Of a DNA stretch of 5,032 bases, positions 1-5,032 are shown in pieces (within the stretch, counting starts at the first letter, position 1; every line of letters starts with the position of its first letter). The notes beneath the pieces were generated by a model. That model made no database searches. It saw only the letters and a program-made list of their open reading frames with translations, and had not been told where the DNA came from. The position numbers and the translations under genes are program-made. This stretch comes from Mageeibacillus sp. UBA1255 (GTDB lineage: Bacteria > Bacillota > Clostridia > UBA1212 > UBA1255), in the NCBI GenBank assembly GCA_002308795.1, contig DBVV01000116.1, positions 5,956 to 10,987 of the forward strand, in the 5' to 3' direction.

Positions 1-2159
1 GGATGCGCCTTCTCGATCTCGTCAAAAAGGATAACGCTGTACGGCTGCAGCCTGACTCTCTCTGTTAATTGACCGCCTTCGTCGAAACCCACGTATCCGG
101 GAGGTGATCCGATCATTTTTGATACGCTGTGCGGCTCCATATATTCCGACATGTCTATGCGGATGAGGCTGCTTTCGCTGCCGAAAAGATTTTCCGCAAG
201 CGATCTTGCGAGTTCTGTCTTTCCGACTCCGGTAGGTCCCAGGAATATAAATGATCCGATAGGCCTTTTGGGGTCCTTCATTCCCGCGCGTCCGCGTCTT
301 ACGGCTCTCGATACGAGCGTGACCGCCTCGTCCTGACCGACAAGCCTTTTATGGATCGATTCTTCCAGCTTCAGGAGTTTCTGAGAGTCTTCCTCCCCGA
401 CTTTTTCAAGCGGTACGCCGCTCCATTGCGAAACGGTCTGAAGTATATCGCCGATCTCCACGACCGGGACGGAGTTCTTCTGCCCCGCGCGTTTTCCGGA
501 TGGCATTTTCGGCGAGCCTTCCAATTTTTCCCTAAGCTTCATTTCTTCGCGGTTGAGCTGCATCGCACGTTCGAAATCGTATTCTTTTACTGCCGCGATC
601 TTTTTTCTGTACAGCTCATCTACCGTCGGTTTCGAAACTGACTTCCTGCCAGCCTCATCCGTGAATCCTGCGCCTGTTTGCGGATCATTTCCTGCATCCC
701 CTTTTCCCGCGGCATTTCCGATGCTCCTCATCCTCACGAGAGTGGCTGCATCATCGATCACGTCTATCGCTTTATCCGGTAAAAATCTGTCGCTGATATA
801 TCTTGCACTCAGTCTTACGGCCGCTTCAGGCACGCCTTCGTCAAATCTCACGCCGTGATATTTTTCGTACGCCTCAAGCACGGCTTTGATCATCTCGACC
901 GCCTGATCCTCGTCAGGTTCTTTAACCGTAACCGGCTGGAACCGGTGGGACAATGCCGCGTTCTTTTCAAAAAGTCTTTTATAATCTGACGTTGACGTTG
1001 CACCTATTATCCTGAGCTCGCCGCTGGACAATCCCGGTTTAAGCAGCCCGCCGACGTCTCCTCCGCCCTCCGATGCCATCGCCAGAGTATGGATGTCGTC
1101 AATAAACAGTACGACGTCTTTATCTGCGAGCGCTTCGTCAATTATAGGCTGCATACGTTCCTCGAAATCACCGCGGTACCTTGTCCCGGCAATTATAGCG
1201 CTCATATCAAGCCGGATTATTTTCATCTTTCTGATCGCGTCGGGAACGTCTCCGTTTGCGATCTTTGCGGCCAGTCCTTCGACGAGCGCGGTCTTTCCGA
1301 CGCCTGATTCTCCTATGACACACGGACTGTTTTTAGTCTTTCTCAGGAGTATCCTGATCATTCTCTGTATAAGCTCATCTCGGCACGCTACGGGGCTGTA
1401 TTTACCTGCAGCGGCTTCTCTTACCATATCGACGCCGAAATACTGGAGCATTGACATCTGAACCGGCGGCACACCTTCGCGGCCTTCTCTGCCTCCGCTC
1501 TCCGCCTGCTGCCTGGCGCCGATCTCGCGGATAAACTGCATTGCCTCCTGCTGTTCCGCTTCGTCGGGAAGTTCGACGCCGTTCATCTGGAACATCAGTT
1601 TGCGTTTCATTATTTCATTTGTGTTGATTAGCTGATATACCTGGCTGGCGATCTGTCTGTCGTTAGCACCAAGAGAGCTTATTATATGAAGAGCGTACGT
1701 GTCGAAGCCCAGGAGCTGCAGAAGCAGGTGGAGCGTTCCGACTTTCTCCTGCTTCCCTTCAACGCTTCTGCGCACCATGAGGTCGTAGCAGTCCGATATT
1801 GCTTTTAAAGCTCCGTAGCTGTACTCCGGAGGGCCCGATTCGGGGTCCCGGGGCTCTTTATCCATATATTCTTCGAAATTAATTATGGAGCCTTCCTGAT
1901 CAGTGTCGATATCCGGCTTTTTATACGTTTTTGCGAGTGCCATGAATATTTTATCATGCGTTATCCCGAAATCGTACAATATATCGGACGTGACGCCTGT
2001 GTACGGGTCGGCGAGCCCCCAGAGCAGGTGGCCGGTGGTGACCGTACGGTCTCCCAGGTCGTCGCACAGCATCTCTGCCATCCATATCGCATGCTCTGCT
2101 TTATGGGTAAAAGCACCTTTATGCTCTCTGACAATTTTACAATAAAAGTCTCGTTTCAC
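1..2159 (-). CDS. clpC: ClpC-type AAA+ protein unfoldase, 5' portion (cut by left window edge)
   Basis: Clp/Hsp100 unfoldase subunit; the family forms cytoplasmic hexamers that unfold proteins, usually feeding ClpP. I translated 719 complete codons from a GTG start; the frame is open to base 1. Two Clp_N repeats are seen at about residues 16-75 and 113-178. D1 has Walker A GESGVGKT (283-290), pore loop GTRYRGDFEER (325-335), Walker B VLFIDDIHT (350-358), sensor region IIGATS (384-389) and ALSHRF (402-407). A UVR-like segment, AVKEYDFERAMQLNREE (523-539), points to ClpC rather than ClpA or ClpB. D2 has GPTGVGKT (641-648), GYVGFDEGGQLTE (688-700) and Walker B VILFDEIEKAHP (709-720). GTG is the first start after the rsmE stop in this frame and has a strong GGAGGA six bases upstream. 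D1 is atypical: Asp355 replaces the usual catalytic Glu, and His405 replaces the first Arg of the RR pair. D1 Walker A lies about 75 residues later than in Bacillus ClpC (from memory). The ClpP-docking loop lies beyond the edge, so ClpP partnership cannot be judged. It is 48 bases downstream of rsmE with no ctsR or mcsAB nearby, and may be a paralogue. Confidence 0.9.
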   Translation of the reverse strand, partial: MKRDFYCKIVREHKGAFTHKAEHAIWMAEMLCDDLGDRTVTTGHLLWGLADPYTGVTSDILYDFGITHDKIFMALAKTYKKPDIDTDQEGSIINFEEYMDKEPRDPESGPPEYSYGALKAISDCYDLMVRRSVEGKQEKVGTLHLLLQLLGFDTYALHIISSLGANDRQIASQVYQLINTNEIMKRKLMFQMNGVELPDEAEQQEAMQFIREIGARQQAESGGREGREGVPPVQMSMLQYFGVDMVREAAAGKYSPVACRDELIQRMIRILLRKTKNSPCVIGESGVGKTALVEGLAAKIANGDVPDAIRKMKIIRLDMSAIIAGTRYRGDFEERMQPIIDEALADKDVVLFIDDIHTLAMASEGGGDVGGLLKPGLSSGELRIIGATSTSDYKRLFEKNAALSHRFQPVTVKEPDEDQAVEMIKAVLEAYEKYHGVRFDEGVPEAAVRLSARYISDRFLPDKAIDVIDDAATLVRMRSIGNAAGKGDAGNDPQTGAGFTDEAGRKSVSKPTVDELYRKKIAAVKEYDFERAMQLNREEMKLREKLEGSPKMPSGKRAGQKNSVPVVEIGDILQTVSQWSGVPLEKVGEEDSQKLLKLEESIHKRLVGQDEAVTLVSRAVRRGRAGMKDPKRPIGSFIFLGPTGVGKTELARSLAENLFGSESSLIRIDMSEYMEPHSVSKMIGSPPGYVGFDEGGQLTERVRLQPYSVILFDEIEKAH

Positions 2160-2165
2160 AGAACT

Positions 2166-2171
2166 TCCTCC
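2166..2171 (-). promoter_or_regulatory. Ribosome-binding site GGAGGA for the Clp gene
   Basis: On the minus strand GGAGGA sits six bases before a GTG codon at 2159-2157. It decides the start: no ATG, GTG or TTG lies between the rsmE stop (2210-2208, in the same frame) and this GTG, and the next in-frame Met falls inside the first Clp_N helix region (residue 27). The match to the anti-Shine-Dalgarno sequence is near perfect, which suggests efficient translation despite the GTG start. Confidence 0.8.
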
Positions 2172-2180
2172 GTTGACGGC

Positions 2181-2195
2181 CTGCTTTAAAAGCAG
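2181..2195. repeat. Short inverted repeat between rsmE and the Clp gene
   Basis: The 15-base sequence CTGCTTTAAAAGCAG has perfect 7-base arms (CTGCTTT and AAAGCAG) around one central base. It lies in the 48-base gap, just upstream of the Clp ribosome-binding site. As RNA it could form only a weak five-pair stem with a five-base loop, and no run of T follows on the minus strand, so it is not a convincing terminator. It does not resemble the CtsR heptad repeat (GGTCAAA spaced direct repeat). A protein-binding dyad is possible but unproven; chance is a real alternative. Confidence 0.35.
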
Positions 2196-2207
2196 ATCCT
2201 GACTGTC

Positions 2208-2960
2208 TCAGTCTTCAAAAAAGCACCTGATCCCGGAAAGAGCGGCTATGCCGGCAGTTTCCGTGCGCAATATCCTTTTTCCGAGCGAGATGGCTTTAAA
2301 GCCGCATCTTAAGGCCGTTTCGGCCTCATTCAAACTGATCCCGCCTTCCGGACCGATAATGACCGATATGTCATTTTCAAATGCTTCTCCTGCTTCGGTC
2401 AGTACCTTTTTTAGTGTTATTTCGTCTTCGTTTTCATATGCCAGCAGTTTCAGTTCATCTTCCGGCCTTCCCGTTACTGCTTCGTCGAACTTTACTATCT
2501 TTTCGATCTTCGGAATCATACCTCTTCCGCATTGTTTGGAGGCTTCTTCCGATATCTTCTGCCATCTAATTCTTTTTTTCTCCGCTTCTTCCGGTTTGAG
2601 GCGGACGACGGTATGTTCCGTCATCACGGGCTGTATACGGTACACGCCCAGTTCGACGCATTTTTGTATTATAAGTTCCATTTTATCGCCTTTCGGTACG
2701 CCCTGGATGAGCGTGACCCTGACGCGCGGCTCCGTCGTATTTTCATCGGTTTTTTCGACGGCTGCTATAACTGACGAAGAGTCGCAGCTGGTTATTTTCG
2801 CGGTAAATTCCTTTCCGTCCGTCGCGCAGAAGATAACGGTATCGCCGGGAGCCATCCGGAGAACGCTTACTATATGCCTGACGTCCTTTCCGGTTATTTC
2901 TATTATCCCCTCCGACGCTGCTCTCTTCGCCTGTTTTTCGTCAATAAAAAATCTCCTCAT
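2208..2960 (-). CDS. rsmE: 16S rRNA (uracil-1498-N3)-methyltransferase RsmE
   Basis: RsmE transfers a methyl group from S-adenosylmethionine to N3 of U1498 in 16S rRNA, in the decoding region of the assembled 30S subunit; it is cytoplasmic. The 250-residue length is normal for the family. The N-terminal MRRFFID start followed by ITGKDVRHIVSVLRMAPGD (about residues 22-40) is the usual PUA-like RNA-binding part. The SPOUT knot domain shows QGVPKGDKMELIIQKCVELG (86-105), KISEEASKQCGR (135-146), the IGPEGG cofactor loop (202-207) and LGKRILRTETA (227-237), all family hallmarks. The ATG is supported by the RRFF N terminus typical of the family, although no good Shine-Dalgarno stands at the right distance: the 20 bases before it are a GGTAAAGATAA tandem repeat. 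In many bacteria rsmE follows prmA; here holA precedes it by 72 bases. It reads as part of the same transcript as its neighbours. Intact, nothing missing. Confidence 0.96.
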   Translation of the reverse strand: MRRFFIDEKQAKRAASEGIIEITGKDVRHIVSVLRMAPGDTVIFCATDGKEFTAKITSCDSSSVIAAVEKTDENTTEPRVRVTLIQGVPKGDKMELIIQKCVELGVYRIQPVMTEHTVVRLKPEEAEKKRIRWQKISEEASKQCGRGMIPKIEKIVKFDEAVTGRPEDELKLLAYENEDEITLKKVLTEAGEAFENDISVIIGPEGGISLNEAETALRCGFKAISLGKRILRTETAGIAALSGIRCFFED

Positions 2961-2965
2961 GATGG

Positions 2966-2992
2966 TTATCTTTACCTTATCTTTACCTTATC
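2966..2992 (-). repeat. Tandem 11-base repeat just upstream of rsmE
   Basis: On the plus strand TTATCTTTACC occurs twice back to back (2966-2976 and 2977-2987), followed by the first five bases of a third copy (2988-2992). On the minus strand this is GGTAAAGATAA repeated, ending five bases before the rsmE ATG. It fills the position where a ribosome-binding site would be expected, with only AAGG about 14 bases before the ATG. A related GGTAAAGCTAA occurs at the holA stop. This may be a slippage duplication. Confidence 0.8.
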
Positions 2993-3037
2993 CCCGTCAA
3001 CGTCAATGTCCGGCGTGTCAACCGTTTTAGCTTTACC
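2972..3037 (-). other. Codon-like stretch in the +1 frame after the holA stop
   Basis: If one G is skipped just before the holA TAA, the minus strand reads on for 21 codons to a TAA at 2974-2972. The peptide includes TVDTPDIDVDGDKVKIR. It uses codons common in the neighbouring genes (GTT GAC ACG CCG GAC ATT GAC) and looks like a protein end rather than random translation. If it were translated as a holA extension, the gap to rsmE would shrink from 72 to 11 bases, matching the tight packing elsewhere. It could also be a relic or chance; there is no independent start for it. Confidence 0.3.
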
Positions 3038-4034
3038 CTGCCACGGCAAGTTCGAGTGCGAGCATACCGCCGATATTTCCCGTTTTTATCGCCTGGTCGA
3101 GTTCCATCGTATATTTCAGCTTTTCTTCGAGTTCTGCCGCTGTAAACCTTCTGCACTGTTCACACTGTTTTTTAACCGGGTACGCCTTCTGCCCCGTCGC
3201 GCGCTGTATATCGTTCTCCCGCATACCGTCCGCAAGCATCAGCTTTGAGCGCAAAAGGTTCTCCCAGTTCCGGGAGATCATAGAAAGCACGCCAAGCACA
3301 AAACCCCTGTCATTTTCATTTCCGTCAACGATCGCGTGAAGCATCTTTAAGGCGCCTGCGGTATCGTGTCTGGATACTGCGTCCGTAAGGTCGAAGATAC
3401 GTGCGTTTAAAGACAGACTGCATACGCTTCTCACGTGCTTTTCCTCTATTTTCCCGCCTTCGGGCACGGTCAATATCAGTTTTTCAAGTTCGCTCATCAG
3501 GTTCGTGATATCGCTGCCGAGCCCGTTTATCATCACGTCTGCCGCATCCGGCGTCAATACCCTTCCTGCCGCCTTTGCCTCCGACGCGAGCAGCTTTTTT
3601 ATGTCGGATCCTTCGGCAGTCTTGCATTCGAACACCACTCCGAGCTTAAGGAACGCTTTGAACGTCGAAGTGCGGCGGTCAACTTCGCTCTCTGTGAACA
3701 CTACCGACGTTCCCGTGCCGTAAAGGCCCTCTAAAAAACCCGTTTCCCCCGATTTTTTAAAGAACCCGCTGTCGCGTATTATAATAAGCTTCTTCTCTCC
3801 GAAGAGGGACAGACCGCTGATCTCATCCTCGATATCACGGATATTGACCTCGCCGGTAAAATTCACCACGTTGATTTCTCCGTCGGACAGAGCTTTTTTA
3901 AGTCTCTTCAGATAAAGATCTTTAAGATATATCTCTTCTCCGAACAGCAGGTACGCGCTTGCATACTGCCCTGAAGAAAGATGTTTTTTCATCTCTCCCA
4001 CGGTAGCGATCTCTCCGATTACAACGTCTGCCAT
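3033..4034 (-). CDS. holA: DNA polymerase III subunit delta
   Basis: The delta subunit is part of the clamp-loader complex (with delta-prime and tau/gamma) and opens the beta sliding clamp so it can be placed on primed DNA at the replication fork. From the chosen start it is 333 residues, normal for the family. Seen in order: AYLLFGEEIYLKD (about 27-39), the N-terminal delta signature region; ISGLSLFGEKKLIIIRD (72-88), the strand-rich clamp-contact region; ARIFDLTDAV (211-220), ALKMLHAI (228-235) and LDQAIKTG (312-319) in the C-terminal collar domain. As expected for delta there is no Walker A motif. I chose the ATG at 4034 because AGGAGA stands ten bases upstream and the protein then begins MADVVIGE. 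An earlier ATG at 4085 adds 17 residues inside comEC without a comparable site. The gene overlaps the comEC end by 16 bases, suggesting translational coupling. Oddities: a CEQC pair at residues 291-294, and a codon-like stretch in another frame directly after the stop. Confidence 0.93.
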   Translation of the reverse strand: MADVVIGEIATVGEMKKHLSSGQYASAYLLFGEEIYLKDLYLKRLKKALSDGEINVVNFTGEVNIRDIEDEISGLSLFGEKKLIIIRDSGFFKKSGETGFLEGLYGTGTSVVFTESEVDRRTSTFKAFLKLGVVFECKTAEGSDIKKLLASEAKAAGRVLTPDAADVMINGLGSDITNLMSELEKLILTVPEGGKIEEKHVRSVCSLSLNARIFDLTDAVSRHDTAGALKMLHAIVDGNENDRGFVLGVLSMISRNWENLLRSKLMLADGMRENDIQRATGQKAYPVKKQCEQCRRFTAAELEEKLKYTMELDQAIKTGNIGGMLALELAVAG

Positions 4035-5032
4035 ACCCGCACCCTCTCCTTTCTGAAAAGTCCGATCCGCCCTATCGAGAAGCATATCCCGCCGCCGGTA
4101 TCGGTACGGAAAACCTCAGCTCCGCATCCGGTCAGCCTTCCGATAGCTTCTTTTGATGGATGTCCATAGCTGTTATTCCGACCTACGCTGATTATAGCAT
4201 ATTCGGGCAAAGTTCGCGACAGCATTTTTGCGCTGCTTCCGGATGCCGAACCGTGGTGCGGGACTATCATCACGTCAACGTCGGAAAACGCGCCTTTTTC
4301 AGCCAGCTCATCCTCTCCCTCTTTCTGAAGGTCTCCTGCCGCGATCATACTTCCGGCCCTGCACGAATACATCACGCACAGAGAAGAATTGTTTTCATCG
4401 GTGTCAGAACTGCCTCCGAAAAAAACGTCGGAAGAAAGAAACGACATTGTCACCCCGCCCAGCTTCACACGGTCTCCGTCAGACGTTTCCTGAACTTTCC
4501 ACCCGGCCTCCCAAGCAGCCTGACGAACGTAAAGGAGGGACGGGGCATTGTCCGCACTGACGTACACGACGGCAGGCGGAAAATTCGAAAGTACCGACTC
4601 AAGACCTCCCGTATGGTCGGAATGGCCGTGCGAGATGACGATATAATCGAGCTTTTTTACCCCCTGCGCTCGAACCACTTCCACGATATCCGTCTGCCCC
4701 GTGCCGGTGTCGACGAGGCCGGTATATCCTCCCGCTTTCACGAGCATCGAACTCCCCTGTCCGACGTCGATCACGAGCGCCTCGATCATCGGTCTCTCTA
4801 TCACCGAGTTAACGCCGAGCACTATCACTGCGATCACGGTCAAAGCTGCGGCAAACCTCGCCGCCCTGCTCTTTTTCAGGCTACATACTGTTTTTTTTAC
4901 GATCTCAAGGGCAGTCTTTCTAAACGGCGTGAGCGTCAATATCACTGCCGCGTATATTATCAATATCAGCCAGACAGGCGGTCTTCCCGTGCTGATGCGG
5001 CCTATCGGCTCCGGCAGTCTGCTCCCTGCGGC
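4019..5032 (-). CDS. comEC: ComEC/Rec2 DNA-uptake channel protein, C-terminal part (5' end beyond right edge)
   Basis: ComEC is the inner-membrane protein through which transforming single-stranded DNA enters the cytoplasm; its C-terminal metallo-beta-lactamase-like domain is thought to degrade the other strand. The window holds 337 codons plus TAA, open to the right edge, so the N-terminal domain and most of the membrane-channel domain are missing. Seen: a membrane segment around residues 19-36 of the visible part, a basic loop, a second membrane segment at about 59-76, then the MBL domain. The MBL domain shows VIDVGQGSS (87-95), LVDTGTG (106-112), the metal-binding ISHGHSDHTGG (133-143), AAGDLQKEGEDEL (231-243), IVPHHGSASGSS (256-267) and SVGRNNSYGHPS (282-293). 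All expected metal-ligand motifs are present, so the domain looks active. A TTG at 4963 is not the true start, because the frame continues upstream with ComEC-like sequence. It overlaps holA by 16 bases. Many bacteria keep comEC without known natural competence, so DNA uptake is inferred. Confidence 0.94.
   Translation of the reverse strand, partial: AAGSRLPEPIGRISTGRPPVWLILIIYAAVILTLTPFRKTALEIVKKTVCSLKKSRAARFAAALTVIAVIVLGVNSVIERPMIEALVIDVGQGSSMLVKAGGYTGLVDTGTGQTDIVEVVRAQGVKKLDYIVISHGHSDHTGGLESVLSNFPPAVVYVSADNAPSLLYVRQAAWEAGWKVQETSDGDRVKLGGVTMSFLSSDVFFGGSSDTDENNSSLCVMYSCRAGSMIAAGDLQKEGEDELAEKGAFSDVDVMIVPHHGSASGSSAKMLSRTLPEYAIISVGRNNSYGHPSKEAIGRLTGCGAEVFRTDTGGGICFSIGRIGLFRKERVRVWQTL
4045..4050 (-). 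promoter_or_regulatory. Ribosome-binding site AGGAGA for holA, inside comEC
   Basis: AGGAGA on the minus strand, followed by GGGTGCGGGT and then ATG at 4034-4032. It lies within the last codons of comEC, so holA translation can begin before the comEC stop at 4021-4019. It favours the 4034 start over the upstream ATG at 4085. The ten-base spacer is slightly long. Confidence 0.6.

Noticed and set aside
1093..1461. Plus-strand open frames inside the Clp gene
   Set aside because: The minus strand here encodes the unmistakable D1 ATPase motifs; the plus-strand translations show no family resemblance and no ribosome-binding site.
2993..3021. TTGACA (3021-3016) and two TTGACG copies as an rsmE promoter
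   Set aside because: On the minus strand these match a -35 box, but at 16-18 base spacing there is no TATAAT-like -10 for any of them. The stretch also reads as codon-like sequence (GTT GAC repeated).
2248..3030. Long plus-strand open frame (260 codons) opposite rsmE
   Set aside because: It is antisense to the well-supported rsmE gene, its translation is Ser/Phe-rich without any recognisable motif, and it runs past both coding signals of the minus strand. It is a shadow of rsmE codon bias.
4035..4085. Upstream ATG at 4085 as the holA start
   Set aside because: It would lengthen the overlap with comEC to 67 bases and add a 17-residue tail (MLLDRADRTFQKGEGAG) that simply reads the comEC end in another frame. 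The 4034 start has its own ribosome-binding site and a normal delta N terminus.
4751..4768. ComEC GQGSS in place of GQGDS as a sign of an inactive nuclease domain
   Set aside because: The residue after GQG varies in the family (for example Leu in Escherichia coli ComEC), and the metal-binding HGHSDH, GD and HHGS motifs are all intact.
4961..4963. TTG at 4963 as a gene start giving a stand-alone 314-residue protein
   Set aside because: The frame is open to the window edge and upstream codons read as ComEC-like sequence (GRISTGRPPVWLIL), so this is internal to comEC.

Overview
This is a compact bacterial chromosomal segment in which all four genes lie on the minus strand, so transcription runs from high to low coordinates. 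In transcription order they are: the 3' part of comEC (cut by the right edge), holA, rsmE, and the first three quarters or so of a gene for a ClpC-type AAA+ unfoldase (cut by the left edge). No RNA gene, mobile element, CRISPR array or convincing terminator is visible. Intergenic space is minimal: comEC and holA overlap by 16 bases, 72 bases separate holA and rsmE, and 48 bases separate rsmE and the Clp gene.

The host is probably a member of the Bacillota, most likely an anaerobic clostridial lineage. The comEC-holA order is common there, the Clp protein carries the UVR-like middle segment typical of ClpC, and ribosome-binding sites are purine-rich GGAGG types. Base composition is close to balanced rather than very AT-rich, with frequent ATA and AGA/AGG codons. 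This placement is inferred from family resemblance; I cannot name a genus.

The first three genes are ordinary housekeeping functions: DNA uptake (ComEC), clamp loading in replication (DNA polymerase III delta) and 16S rRNA methylation (RsmE). They look co-transcribed from a promoter outside the window, but no shared pathway links them. The fourth gene is the most interesting. It has the ClpC domain order (two Clp_N repeats, D1 ATPase, short UVR-like middle segment, D2 ATPase). However, D1 departs from the consensus at several catalytic positions (Walker B Asp-Asp instead of Asp-Glu, His in place of the first Arg of the RR finger pair), while D2 looks canonical as far as it can be read. It also has unusually long linkers and is not next to ctsR, mcsA or mcsB. 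It is therefore best read as a diverged ClpC or a ClpC paralogue.

A second oddity is a codon-like stretch directly after the holA stop, in the +1 frame, that reads as a plausible C-terminal tail. It could reflect a frameshift (real or a sequencing error) or a decayed extension. I see no strong evidence for a wholly undescribed system.
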